From contig NZ_PENS01000002.1 of assembly GCF_003144325.1 (NCBI RefSeq), positions 186,001-250,000 on the forward strand: a stretch of DNA of 64,000 bases, given 5' to 3'. The first letter of the stretch is position 1. Every line of letters starts with the position of its first letter. Below, piece by piece: positions 17,404-28,498 of the stretch. The translations under genes and the position numbers were made by a program. The DNA comes from Proteus terrae (GTDB taxonomy: Bacteria; Pseudomonadota; Gammaproteobacteria; Enterobacterales; Enterobacteriaceae). The notes below the pieces were generated by a model. It was not told the origin of the DNA, did no database searches, and worked only from the letters and a program-made list of their open reading frames with translations.

Positions 17404-18276
17404 AATAAAATCCTTATATTAAACGAATAAAGGATCTCTTGAGAGTGGGAATATTAAGTAATTTCACTACCAAGAAATTTATCTTAAGGTATTCTTTTTA
17501 TATTCAATAAAATTAAATAAATCAATTTATCTTAATGTTTTTAAGAAGTATCTCTAAAATTAAAATGAAATAGAAAGAAAGAGTGTTAAGAATTATTAGA
17601 GATATATTCTATATAAATATCAGAATATGATTTTTATATTGTATTTTATTTGAATTTTCGATGGTATATTCCTATATTGAGTCGTTTTAGTTATCTTAGT
17701 TAGTATATGTACATAGCAATACACCTTATTAATAACAATTAGGTATAATAACTCATGTTACTTTATTTGTGTGCGGATAATAAAAAAAGGAAATAAAGAA
17801 ATAGAAATGAAGAAAGTGAATTAAAATAAGCGTAATATTTTACACTTATTATTTTATAGTGATTAGTGCTTATTTTATTAAGTATAAACAACCAAAATAA
17901 AAAGTTTTTACTTGTATTATTATTAAAATATATTGACCTCGAATTGTTACTGTTTTATCTGTTTTTTATAATAAATAACTATTTTTATAAACATAAATTA
18001 AAATTATTCATTTAATTTTTTATTTCTGATTTATAAAATTAAAAATAATTTATCAATCTCCTTATGACAGTATTTTCTGCCATAAATTGAAACAAAATAA
18101 GTGTTAATAATCTTTTTTTGATGAATTAACGTACAGTTTTTTTTATGTATGCATAGAGAGAAAGAAGCAGAGAATAATTAATGACTAGATTAGTGTTTAT
18201 AGTGTTATAGACAATGGCTTTGATAGGTATAAAAAAGGGGAGTTAATCCCCTTTATATCGTTAATAATTAATTTAG
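17404..18276. other. Long AT-rich non-coding region upstream of the T6SS operon
   Basis: About 870 bases without a credible gene on either strand, very rich in A and T with many A/T runs. It separates tssB from the end of the eda/DJ-1 operon and must hold the T6SS promoter. Such DNA is a typical H-NS target, which would fit silencing of the secretion locus, but no specific regulator site could be recognised. Confidence 0.5.
18231..18254 (-). terminator. Terminator of the agaY-kdgK-eda-DJ-1 operon
   Basis: Stem AAAGGGGA/TCCCCTTT with a five-base loop, 22 bases beyond the DJ-1 family stop codon. On the minus strand it is followed by TTTTTT, a classical Rho-independent terminator. Confidence 0.85.
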
Positions 18277-18858
18277 CTATTTTAGGTAGTCTAATGGCCA
18301 GTGTTTAAAATAAATATGATTAGCTTGCCAGTCTACTTTTTCTGTATTGTCGCTTAATAAATGGCGAGCTACGGTAAAGGCAAATTCAAAACTTACGCCT
18401 AATCCTTTTGCACTGATAAATTTACCATCTACAACAACATCTTGATCAAGATAATTGCCATCGTCATATTTATCTGCCAATTTATCGCCTGTGCTGTAAT
18501 TACGACCTTCAAGAAGATGATGTGCTGCTAATACTTTTGCTCCAGAAGAGCATAACGCACAAATATATTTATCTTCGGCAATATGACGTTTAATAAATTG
18601 AATAACATGCTCGTTAGCGCATAAACGATCGGTGCCTTTAGGGCCACCCGGCATCATTATTGCGTCATAGCTGTGTGTCATTTTTTCAGTTAATAGAAAA
18701 TCAGCACTGATTTTAGTTTCAAAATAAGTATTTAATACCAAGGTATCCATGCAAGAAAGCACATCAACATGAATATCAAGACGGCGCATGATATCAATAA
18801 AAACAACAGCTTCACCTTCTTCAAATCCATCAGCTAATAAAACGGCAACCTGTTTCAT
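18277..18858 (-). CDS. DJ-1/PfpI family protein
   Basis: A 193-residue DJ-1 superfamily protein resembling YajL. The acidic residue is in LADGFEEGEAV (Glu16 region), the glycine motif is MMPGGPKGTDRL and the nucleophile cysteine is in ALCSSGAKVLAA. Members act as glyoxalases, deglycases or chaperones; the precise reaction cannot be told from sequence. It is last in the operon, five bases after eda. That placement with sugar-acid aldolases, which yield triose phosphates, would suit a role in dealing with reactive carbonyls such as methylglyoxal, but this is inference. Confidence 0.88.
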   Translation of the reverse strand: MKQVAVLLADGFEEGEAVVFIDIMRRLDIHVDVLSCMDTLVLNTYFETKISADFLLTEKMTHSYDAIMMPGGPKGTDRLCANEHVIQFIKRHIAEDKYICALCSSGAKVLAAHHLLEGRNYSTGDKLADKYDDGNYLDQDVVVDGKFISAKGLGVSFEFAFTVARHLLSDNTEKVDWQANHIYFKHWPLDYLK

Positions 18859-18863
18859 TTTAT

Positions 18864-19485
18864 TTATCCTTTATCTGTTTTTAGTAATGAGTGGATACTC
18901 TGAATATGATTAACAATGGTTTCTTTATCTTGTTTATCAATCGTATCAGCTGTGGCAATCCAGCTTCCTCCGCAAGCAACAACTTGTGGAATAGCAAGGT
19001 AATCACTCACGTTATTTAAACTAATTCCACCCGTTGGCATAAATTGCATTTGTGCGTAAGGTGCCGCAAGTGCTTTTAATATTTTTATACCGCCAGAGGC
19101 TTCTGCTGGAAAGAATTTAACTAAGGTTAAGCCTCTTTCAAGAGCAACTTCTATTTGGCTTGGACTGTTAATTCCCGGCACAATGTCGATGCCATTATTT
19201 AGACAATAATCAACTGTACTTGGGTTATAACCTGGCGAAATGACAAAGCTTGCTCCGGCTTCTTTTGCCATATCTGCTTGTTGTGCTGTTAATACTGTTC
19301 CTGCGCATAAAATAAGCTCAGGAAAATGCTCATGCATTAGCTTAATCGCTTTAACTGCCGCAGGTGTACGAAAGGTGATTTCGGCAACAGGTAACTGATT
19401 TTGGGTTAGAATTTCACCCAGCCAGATTGCATCTTCAGCGCGATTAATTTGGATCACGGGGATCACTTTCAGTGAGGAAAGTGTA

Positions 19486-19505
<20 letters not shown>
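18864..19505 (-). CDS. eda: KDPG aldolase (2-dehydro-3-deoxy-6-phosphogluconate aldolase)
   Basis: A 213-residue class I aldolase cleaving 2-keto-3-deoxy-6-phosphogluconate to pyruvate and glyceraldehyde-3-phosphate. Motifs: AEITFRTPAAVKAI with Glu and Arg of the active site, CAGTVLTAQQ, the Schiff-base lysine in LVKFFPAEASGG and the phosphate-binding MPTGGIS. It overlaps the kdgK stop by 20 bp. This is the last step of the route by which the unsaturated uronate of chondroitin enters central metabolism. Confidence 0.95.
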
Positions 19506-21317
<1,812 letters not shown>

Positions 21318-21321
21318 TCAT

Positions 21322-21376
21322 CTTTCGTTTAATTACGAATTATAATAAACGAAAGTAATAGAAAGGTAAAAGATCT
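21322..21376. promoter_or_regulatory. Candidate AgaR operator before the agaY-kdgK-eda operon
   Basis: Perfect 9-bp inverted repeat, CTTTCGTTT at 21322-21330 and AAACGAAAG at 21347-21355, followed by a further GAAAG at 21361. Very similar to the TTTCG-rich recognition pattern of E. coli AgaR. The same motif appears around the agaR gene and upstream of the Tat sulfatase. Confidence 0.6.
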
Positions 21377-21422
21377 AAATCACATTTTTATTGCCTTCGT
21401 ACTGAAAGCAAATGAAAGATAA

Positions 21423-22898
21423 CTAGAAAAAATGGGCCATTTTAGAGCTATAACTGGTGATCCCTTTGCGTAATAAGTTGTTTTTTGGTCGTCTTGATTG
21501 TCCTATCACGGTTTCAGCGACTTTTTGTGCTAAGGTCTGTTTTTCTAAACGGCGAGTTAACGGTGTTTGTTTTTCCGTATAATCTTCACAAAAAATGACA
21601 CTCACTTCTTGTGTTGCTTTCACTCCAGTTACTAAAGCTTGGATAGATGGAATTTCGAAACGAAAGTTATCTTTTTCGATAGGCAAAGGAAGTGAAGGCG
21701 TTTGCCATAAATTGATACGATCAGCACAATAAAGCGCGATAATCACGGCGCGTAATGACCAAAAACTACTAGCAGGACCACTGTAGTTATCAACCAAACG
21801 AGGATCGTGAGTAAATAAGCCTTGAGTAGGGGCGCCATTTTTTAATGCGCCTTGAGAAATGAAATAACGTAGACTACTTTCAAAAGCGCGTTTTGCCTCG
21901 CCTATTTTCACTGAAGGACAGTGTAAATCGACACCTGCTAATAATGGAGCAGAAACCGCAAGGCGATAGCAGGCACTACGACCAAAAAAAGGAATACCTT
22001 TTGGCGTCATAAAATAAAGGTAGTGCTGATTAAAGGTATTAAGTGATTGAGTAATAAATGTCGTATCAAATTGAGGATCAATTTGCGCTAACCAATACAA
22101 CGAATAGTAAAAACCCCACGCATTGTAGTAATCATAATTACCTTTTGCACCATCACGAAACCATCCATCGCCAACATAAAACTCTTTTAATCGTTCATAG
22201 CGCCAATGGGCAATCGTGTCTTTTCCTGTGAGTGCTTTAATAACGAATTGGACGGTAAGAGGGAAGAAATGCCAGTTATTATCGACAATCTTGCAGTGAT
22301 TAACTTGTTCGAACCAAGCAATAATTTGTTGTTGTGTTGCGAGTGTTAATGTATCCCATACCCATTCACGGCTTATCCAAAGAGTAAGTGCTAAATCAGA
22401 TGCTTCACAAATTCGTTGATCGTAATCTTCAAGTTTTCCCCAATATCCTTTATGAAGTGGATCAGTGCCATGAATAAAGCTTTGTTTGATCATTGAAGGT
22501 AAGTTGAAAGATTGCTGATTTAATCCCATCAACATACTTTTTTTGCTACTAACAGTCCATGCAGCAAGTAGAGGAAGTACTCTGCTAACACCTTCAAGAG
22601 CATCAGTTCTTGCCGTTTGTTGCCCTGGACTTCCTGGGTAATAAGCATGAGAGTAACCCCAGACTTGGTAATGATGAAAAGCCTGTGTGACATACTGTGT
22701 CAGCATTTCACATAAAGAGAAAAGCGACCGATTTTCATCATTAAAAAAGTCAGTGATTGTTTTATCATAGCGACGATAAGCCGATTTTCTGACTAATCGT
22801 CGAATGATATTTTCCTTAAATAAGCGTTGGTAGATTTCTACGTTTGGGTGCTCATAAGGGAGTTTGGGTCGTGCTGAAGATGCAATTTTAATAGCCAT
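21423..22898 (-). CDS. DUF2264-like protein, putative cytoplasmic glycan-active enzyme
   Basis: A 491-residue protein with no signal peptide. It looks like a DUF2264 or related alpha-barrel protein: GQQTARTDALEGVSRVLPLLAAW near residues 93-115, many Trp/Tyr helical segments (YGDG-like YVGDGWFRDGAKGNYDYYNAWGFYYSLYW in pieces, about residues 235-265) and IPFFGRSACYRLA near 320. Such proteins sit in polysaccharide gene clusters and are thought to be hydrolases or lyases acting on unsaturated or uronic sugars; I know of no assigned reaction. It is the last gene of the sulfatase-maturase operon, 54 bp after the sulfatase. It may act on a chondroitin oligosaccharide the GH105 enzyme cannot use. Confidence 0.7.
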   Translation of the reverse strand: MAIKIASSARPKLPYEHPNVEIYQRLFKENIIRRLVRKSAYRRYDKTITDFFNDENRSLFSLCEMLTQYVTQAFHHYQVWGYSHAYYPGSPGQQTARTDALEGVSRVLPLLAAWTVSSKKSMLMGLNQQSFNLPSMIKQSFIHGTDPLHKGYWGKLEDYDQRICEASDLALTLWISREWVWDTLTLATQQQIIAWFEQVNHCKIVDNNWHFFPLTVQFVIKALTGKDTIAHWRYERLKEFYVGDGWFRDGAKGNYDYYNAWGFYYSLYWLAQIDPQFDTTFITQSLNTFNQHYLYFMTPKGIPFFGRSACYRLAVSAPLLAGVDLHCPSVKIGEAKRAFESSLRYFISQGALKNGAPTQGLFTHDPRLVDNYSGPASSFWSLRAVIIALYCADRINLWQTPSLPLPIEKDNFRFEIPSIQALVTGVKATQEVSVIFCEDYTEKQTPLTRRLEKQTLAQKVAETVIGQSRRPKNNLLRKGITSYSSKMAHFF

Positions 22899-22952
22899 TT
22901 TCGTATCTCAGAAAAAAGACGCATCCTTGCGAAACAAAACGGAGGTTGAATA

Positions 22953-24563
22953 TTAAGGTTTTGCAGAATCCACTAATATTTGATAGTGATCTTGTCCCCA
23001 AAGAACAGGCTTTGGCTTATCTTTGATCCACTGGTAATACGCATTTTTTAGCTCTACCACTTTTTGTGGATTTTGTTTGGCAAGATCAATAGATTCGGAC
23101 GGATCGTTTTTATCGTTAAAAAGTTGAGGCTGATTTTTCCCGTCATCATAAAAATAGAGCGCCCATTCACCGTCACGTACAGCCCAAGCACCTTTAGAGA
23201 GTTTTTCTAAATTAGGATTTGTAGGCGGTGTTTTACGTTGATAGGTTATCCATTGGTGATATCCATGCCAAAACTCTTGGTTTTCTTCGCTGTAATGTTT
23301 AGTGCCAGGACCTGCCCAATAAAGGTAGTTGTGAGGGGATTTTGTTGTTTCACCTTTCAGTAAAGGCATGATGTTTTTCCCTTCAACATTTAGATTGCCA
23401 GGAATAGTAATACCTGCTGTTTGCAGCGCAGTCGGTAAAATATCAAGTGCAGAGATCATCTCATCACTTTTTGTGCCAGCAGGAATAGTTCCGGGTTGAT
23501 AGGCAATAAAAGGCACTCTAACGCCACCATTAAACATTTGCCCTTTAAAGCCTCTATCCATCGCATTCATTGGCATTGGTGATTCATTAACTGCGCCATT
23601 ATCTGATAAGAAAAAGATCAGCGTGTTTTCTAACTCACCGTTTTCTTTTAACTTTGCAATAATTTGACCAATTCCTTCATCAGCTGCATTTAAGGCTGCG
23701 AAGTATTTGTCTGCTTCAACATTACCAGTATCAAATTTCTCCATATATTTAGCGGGTGAAGCTTGTTCTAGTGGAATATGAGGAACACTGTAGGAGAGAT
23801 TAATAAAGAAAGGTTTATCTTTGTGTTCATCAATAAATTTTAATGTTTCATCTGTTAAAAGATGCGTGGTATAGCCCGGAGCTGGGACATTGACACCATT
23901 ACGCCAAAAAGCAGGCGAATTCCATAAAGCTACACCTGATGCGTAATAGCTAAAGTCATAATCAAAACCACGCTCATGAGGAGCATAACCTGCTTCTGGC
24001 GTTGAAATCATGTTATCGTGATAATCACGTGTTTGCTTACTTTCATTAATTTTCGGTTTGCGAATAACTTTTGCATTATGCCATTTACCAATACTGGCGG
24101 TGGCATAGCCATTTTCTTGGAAAAGTGAAGGTAATAGTTTGATATCTTGGGGAATACCTAAAATGGCATCGTCATTACTGTAAGTACCAAAGCTTGCTGG
24201 AGAGCGCCCAGTAAAGATACCCGCTCGGGAAGGGCCACAAACAGGATGGGCAACAAATGCATTGGTCATTTTAGCGCCATTTGTGGCCATTTCACTGACA
24301 TTGGGCATAGCAATGCGCGCCGCTTCTACCATTTTATTTATATCGCCTTCATAACGTGGCGGTGTGGATCTTTGCGCTAATGCATTAACATCTAAGGTAT
24401 CCAGTACAAAATCAAGTTGTCCTGTACCTAAATCATCCATCACTATCAGTAAAATATTCGGCTTTTCAGGTGTACCACCTGCATTGGCTGATATTGGGAT
24501 GCTTAAACACGACGTGGCAATCAGCCCCGCGAGTAAGCTTTTTTTAACAGAAGGTAAGATCAC
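22953..24563 (-). CDS. Secreted type I sulfatase, probable N-acetylgalactosamine (chondro) sulfatase
   Basis: A 536-residue periplasmic or secreted sulfatase with a Sec signal peptide (cleavage near ANA-GG, residue 28). Metal-binding Asp pair in VMDDLG (43-44) and the formylglycine motif CGPSRAGIFTGR with Cys109, the form matured by anaerobic radical-SAM enzymes. The C-terminal LYDD/FNDKNDPSE segment is typical of the family. It should remove sulfate from GalNAc residues of chondroitin, likely the 6-position of the two activities described in P. vulgaris, but position specificity cannot be read from sequence. It lies 38 bp downstream of its maturase gene. Confidence 0.9.
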   Translation of the reverse strand: MILPSVKKSLLAGLIATSCLSIPISANAGGTPEKPNILLIVMDDLGTGQLDFVLDTLDVNALAQRSTPPRYEGDINKMVEAARIAMPNVSEMATNGAKMTNAFVAHPVCGPSRAGIFTGRSPASFGTYSNDDAILGIPQDIKLLPSLFQENGYATASIGKWHNAKVIRKPKINESKQTRDYHDNMISTPEAGYAPHERGFDYDFSYYASGVALWNSPAFWRNGVNVPAPGYTTHLLTDETLKFIDEHKDKPFFINLSYSVPHIPLEQASPAKYMEKFDTGNVEADKYFAALNAADEGIGQIIAKLKENGELENTLIFFLSDNGAVNESPMPMNAMDRGFKGQMFNGGVRVPFIAYQPGTIPAGTKSDEMISALDILPTALQTAGITIPGNLNVEGKNIMPLLKGETTKSPHNYLYWAGPGTKHYSEENQEFWHGYHQWITYQRKTPPTNPNLEKLSKGAWAVRDGEWALYFYDDGKNQPQLFNDKNDPSESIDLAKQNPQKVVELKNAYYQWIKDKPKPVLWGQDHYQILVDSAKP

Positions 24564-24601
24564 GGATTGTCTCCAGAATAAACAAGATAAAATAAAAAGA
24601 G

Positions 24602-25837
24602 TTACTTTAAGTAGTTTTTTTTCATCGCAGGAAGTGCATCACTAGCAAGACCTCCGCGTGAAATAGCTTGTTGCATTAATTGCATGCCTATCGCGGTATG
24701 GTGAAATATTTTTTTATAAGAGCGACATAGGTAGTTATGGCGATGTTTTTCGCCTTCAATAGCAATAATGCGATGTTTAGGGCAACCGCCATAACATAAG
24801 CTTTGCACTTCACACTGTTTGCAAAGGCTAGTTTGTTTATCATATTTATTTTGACCAAAGCGCTGTTGCTGTTTTGATGTAGCTAAATGAGCAAGGCTAT
24901 TTTGATGAATATTGCCCAAATTATTGGCGGGATAAACATAGTGATCACAAGAGTAAACATCACCATTGGCTTCAATGATCAATGCCTGACCACAGGTTTT
25001 AGATTGAATACAAGTTGATGCGGGATAACCCATCCATGTGCCTAATAAACTATCAAATAAGCGGATATATATTTTCCCGATATCGCCTTGCCGTACCCAT
25101 TCATCAAATACTTCAGCCATAAATTGCCCATAGCCTTCAGCTGGAACAGAAAATGGCGCTAATTGTGCATTAGGGCCCGGAGCATAATGTCCTCCGTGAG
25201 TATGAGGAAAGCGTCTATCGACTTCGACAATGGGAATAAATTGAAAGAAAGTGGAACCTAATTCTTTTAAAGCTTGATAAGTTTCTTTTCCTTTATTCCA
25301 GTTTTGGTCATTAACAACAGTGAGTGTGTTAAATTCGACTCCATATTCATTGAGTAACTTAATTGCACGTTTTACTCGTTCAAAAGTAGGGCTTCCATTG
25401 ACCGAAATACGATATTTATCGTGAACAGCTTCAATACCATCAATTGAAACGCCTAATAGAAAGTGATTATCAGCAAAAAATTGCGCCCACTGGCGATTAA
25501 TGGCGATTGCATTGGTTTGTACACTATTTGTAATCGTTTTGCCGTTAGCAAATTGTTTTTGATATTTGACAACTTTTTCAAAGAAAGCCAATCCTGCAAG
25601 CGTTGGCTCTCCGCCTTGCCAAGAGAAATCAATCTGATCGCCACCGTGTGATTGAATATAATCTTTAATATAACGACGCAGCACACCATCAGGCATGACT
25701 ATATGACCAGCCTCTTTTTCTTCATCTTGAAAAATATTTTCTTTTTCCAGATAAAAGCAGTATTCACACTTAATATTACAGTGGTAGCTTGTAGGTTTTG
25801 CCATCATATGAAAATAAGCAGGTTGATTTAATGCCAT
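24602..25837 (-). CDS. Anaerobic sulfatase-maturating enzyme (radical SAM, SPASM)
   Basis: A 411-residue radical-SAM protein that converts the sulfatase active-site cysteine or serine to formylglycine before export. The CX3CX2C cluster is at Cys20, Cys24 and Cys27 (CNIKCEYCFY). The C-terminal SPASM region contains CDHYVYP and CKQCEVQSLCYGGCPKHR, which bind two further iron-sulfur clusters. WQGGEPTL is the SAM-contact segment. First gene of the minus-strand operon with a sulfatase directly behind it; it presumably also matures the sulfatase at 46498, whose site is likewise cysteine type. Confidence 0.95.
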   Translation of the reverse strand: MALNQPAYFHMMAKPTSYHCNIKCEYCFYLEKENIFQDEEKEAGHIVMPDGVLRRYIKDYIQSHGGDQIDFSWQGGEPTLAGLAFFEKVVKYQKQFANGKTITNSVQTNAIAINRQWAQFFADNHFLLGVSIDGIEAVHDKYRISVNGSPTFERVKRAIKLLNEYGVEFNTLTVVNDQNWNKGKETYQALKELGSTFFQFIPIVEVDRRFPHTHGGHYAPGPNAQLAPFSVPAEGYGQFMAEVFDEWVRQGDIGKIYIRLFDSLLGTWMGYPASTCIQSKTCGQALIIEANGDVYSCDHYVYPANNLGNIHQNSLAHLATSKQQQRFGQNKYDKQTSLCKQCEVQSLCYGGCPKHRIIAIEGEKHRHNYLCRSYKKIFHHTAIGMQLMQQAISRGGLASDALPAMKKNYLK

Positions 25838-26372
25838 TAGTCATTTCCTGAGTTTCTTTTTTATCCTGTTACATTACGTAAAATTTATCAAAACAAAAGA
25901 GATTAAAATCACAAATACGAAACATCGAAAGTAATTGAAAGTTATTTTCGAAAGATTAGAGTGTGGGTTTTCGATTTTAGTACTTTCGGTTTGATACTAT
26001 TTCAGGATTTATTGACTATTTGAGCTATTTATCTTGATTTATTTTTCGAAAATAAATGAATGCAGTGAAGTTTTACTCTGTATTTTTTGATATATAGCTG
26101 TATTAAATCTATATTATTGTGTTTTACATAGCGATATATGGTGTAATCATAAGTATAGTGTTGCGTTATATCATTTTATTTATTGGAAACTGATGGCCTC
26201 AAGGCTATTATTGAGGCTACACGAAAATAATCGTAAGCAATCGATGATGATTCGAAACTTTGTGAAAGAGATCAAAAGTTTTGTTTTTTTGCATTGTCGG
26301 TAAAAATTAGCGTAGTAAACTACATTCGAAACCAATCGAAAGAAAGTCCTTTGGTTTCGTAAGGAGACGAAA
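25838..26372. promoter_or_regulatory. Divergent control region between the maturase operon and agaR, with clustered CGAAA/TTTCG sites
   Basis: About 535 AT-rich bases without a gene. At least eight CGAAA or TTTCG motifs fall in two clusters: 25917-25988 (TACGAAACATCGAAAG, TTTTCGAAAG, TTTTCGATTTT, ACTTTCGG) and 26251-26372 (ATTCGAAAC twice, ATCGAAAG, GGTTTCGTAAGGAGACGAAAG). The second overlaps the agaR ribosome binding site, so the repressor probably controls itself as well as the sulfatase-maturase operon and the aga operon. Confidence 0.6.
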
Positions 26373-27152
26373 GTGAAAGCGGCAGTTGAGAGGCGTATGG
26401 AAATCCTCGATATGGTAAACCAACAAGGTAAAGCCAGAGTCGAAGATCTCGCTGAATTATTTAAAGTCTCAAGTGTCACTATCCGCAGCGATCTAAGTTT
26501 TCTTGAGAAAAATGGTTATATCGTTCGCTCTCATGGTGCAGCAATTCCTAATACAGGATTTATTGCCGAATTGAGTATCCACGAAAAACGTGGGCAAAAC
26601 GCGGGCATAAAAACATTAATCGGGAAAGCTGCCGCAACGCTGATAAAGGATGGAGACACCGTCATTCTTGACTCGGGGACAACTACTCGCGAAATCGCGA
26701 CACATTTAAAGTCGCGCGAAAATGTAGTGGTCATGACTAACGGTCTGGATGTCGCAATGGAGTTAGCAAATACCTCAGGTGTGGAAGTATTAATGACCGG
26801 TGGTGTATTGCGAAAAAGTGCGTTGTCTTTTTCAGGCTCACAAGCTGAAAATAGCCTTAGAAATTACCGGTTTGATAAGGTTTTTCTGGGGGTTGACGGA
26901 TTCGATTTACGCGTTGGTATTACCACACACAATGAACAGGAAGCTAGTCTTAACCGTTTAATGTGTGATATCTCAGAAACGATTATTGCGGTTGCAGATT
27001 CTACGAAATTCAGTAAATGCAGCTGTCATATGATCAGAGAATTTGGTGATATTGATATATTAGTGACCGATTCAGGTATCCCTGAAGAATATATTCAGGA
27101 ACTGAAAGAGCACAAAATCGAAGTGATTATCGTCGACGATAAGGCATCGTAA
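26373..27152 (+). CDS. agaR: AgaR-like DeoR-family repressor of amino-sugar genes
   Basis: A 259-residue DeoR regulator. The N-terminal winged helix-turn-helix is MEILDMVNQQGKARVEDLAELF with the recognition part VSSVTIRSDLSFLEKNG. The C-terminal sugar-phosphate sensor domain contains LDSGTTTREIA, MTNGLDVAMEL, MTGGVLRKSALSF and GVDGFDLRVGITTHNEQEA, all close to E. coli AgaR. Translation starts with GTG at 26373, six bases after AAGGAG; no ATG fits as well. Candidate operators overlap its start region and lie in front of several operons of the island. The effector is probably a phosphorylated amino sugar, by analogy. Confidence 0.93.
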   Translation: MKAAVERRMEILDMVNQQGKARVEDLAELFKVSSVTIRSDLSFLEKNGYIVRSHGAAIPNTGFIAELSIHEKRGQNAGIKTLIGKAAATLIKDGDTVILDSGTTTREIATHLKSRENVVVMTNGLDVAMELANTSGVEVLMTGGVLRKSALSFSGSQAENSLRNYRFDKVFLGVDGFDLRVGITTHNEQEASLNRLMCDISETIIAVADSTKFSKCSCHMIREFGDIDILVTDSGIPEEYIQELKEHKIEVIIVDDKAS

Positions 27153-27156
27153 TTTG

Positions 27157-27199
27157 CTAACTCCATTAGCAACACCGCCGGTGTTGATTATGGAGTTAG
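27157..27199 (+). promoter_or_regulatory. Bipartite hairpin that sequesters the agaZ ribosome binding site
   Basis: CTAACTCCAT (27157-27166) pairs perfectly with ATGGAGTTAG (27190-27199), and an inner stem AACACC/GGTGTT (171-176 with 180-185) stacks within it. The paired 3' arm contains GGAG, the Shine-Dalgarno ten bases before the agaZ start at 27206. No U-tract follows, so this looks like a translational control element or an mRNA-end stabiliser between agaR and agaZ rather than a terminator. Confidence 0.55.
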
Positions 27200-27205
27200 T
27201 ATTTA

Positions 27206-28486
27206 ATGCATCCTTTAGAAAAGATTGTTCAGCAACACAAATCAGGCAAACAGAATGGCATTTATTCTGTTTGTTCTGCCCACCCTTTAGTAATAGAAGC
27301 AGCTCTATTACAAGCGCTGGATAATGATTCCTTTCTGCTAATTGAGGCCACCTCTAATCAGGTTGATCAGTTTGGTGGTTATACGGGAATGACTCCCGCT
27401 GACTTCTACAAATATGTCATTGAACAAGCTGAAAATGTGGGTTTTCCTATCGAGAAACTTATTCTTGGTGGTGACCATTTAGGGCCTAATCGTTGGCAAC
27501 ATCTTAACGCTGAAGAAGCGATGGCAAATGCAGATGTGTTGATTGCACATTATGTTGCCGCGGGTTTTAAAAAAATTCACCTCGATTGCAGTATGTCTTG
27601 TGCTGATGATCCTATTCCTTTAACGGATGAAATTGTGGCGTCTCGTGCAGCACGCCTTGCTGTGATTGCAGAAAACACAGCAAAAGAGACATTTGGCACA
27701 AGTGATATTGTTTATGTTGTTGGTACAGAAGTTCCCGTTCCGGGCGGTGCCGCTGAAGAACTTGATACTGTTGAAGTGACTTCACCTGATGCTGCACGTA
27801 AAACATTAGAGTGCCATCGCCAAGCTTTTCAAAATATGGGCGTTGGTGATTGTTGGGAACGCGTTATTGGTCTGGTTGTGCAACCCGGCGTTGAATTTGA
27901 TCATACGGGTATCATTGATTATCAATCAGAAGAAGCACAAGCATTAAGCCAAGTGGTAAATGATTATTCTCATCTTGTTTTCGAAGCACACTCTACGGAT
28001 TATCAAACTAAAGAAGCTTATAAACAGCTAGTTCATGATCACTTTGCTATTTTAAAAGTAGGGCCTGCATTAACTTTTGCAATGCGCGAAGGTTTATACG
28101 CACTTTGTTCTATTGAAGAAACATTATTCCCTCAAGAACAGTGCTCTAAATTACGTGAAAAAATGGAACAATTGATGTGCCGTGAACCGGGCTTTTGGCA
28201 AAAGTACTATCATGGTGATGAGCGTCAACAAGCCTTTGCTCGAGTATATAGTTTTAGTGATCGCATTCGTTATTACTGGCCGGATGCTGAGATTAATGCC
28301 GCCATCGACACATTAATGGATAACTTATCCGTTAAACCTATTCCATTACCGTTACTAAGCCAATATCTGCCTTATCAATTTACCCAATTTAGAGAAGGCA
28401 TGATCGACGGATCACCTGAGTCTTTTGTTATTGCGAAAATTCGTGATGTGTTATCGGTTTATGCCGATGCGTGCTATGTCCATTAA
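27206..28486 (+). CDS. Tagatose-bisphosphate aldolase accessory subunit (AgaZ/KbaZ/GatZ type)
   Basis: A 426-residue GatZ/KbaZ family protein that stabilises and activates the class II tagatose-bisphosphate aldolase. Features: [47 protein letters not shown] and [13 protein letters not shown], all as in E. coli KbaZ. First structural gene of the plus-strand operon. Its catalytic partner is encoded in the opposite operon at 20454, unusual only in that the two subunits are split between operons. Translation may be damped by the hairpin at its ribosome binding site. Confidence 0.93.
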   Translation: MHPLEKIVQQHKSGKQNGIYSVCSAHPLVIEAALLQALDNDSFLLIEATSNQVDQFGGYTGMTPADFYKYVIEQAENVGFPIEKLILGGDHLGPNRWQHLNAEEAMANADVLIAHYVAAGFKKIHLDCSMSCADDPIPLTDEIVASRAARLAVIAENTAKETFGTSDIVYVVGTEVPVPGGAAEELDTVEVTSPDAARKTLECHRQAFQNMGVGDCWERVIGLVVQPGVEFDHTGIIDYQSEEAQALSQVVNDYSHLVFEAHSTDYQTKEAYKQLVHDHFAILKVGPALTFAMREGLYALCSIEETLFPQEQCSKLREKMEQLMCREPGFWQKYYHGDERQQAFARVYSFSDRIRYYWPDAEINAAIDTLMDNLSVKPIPLPLLSQYLPYQFTQFREGMIDGSPESFVIAKIRDVLSVYADACYVH

Positions 28487-28498
28487 TTGAGGGAAACC

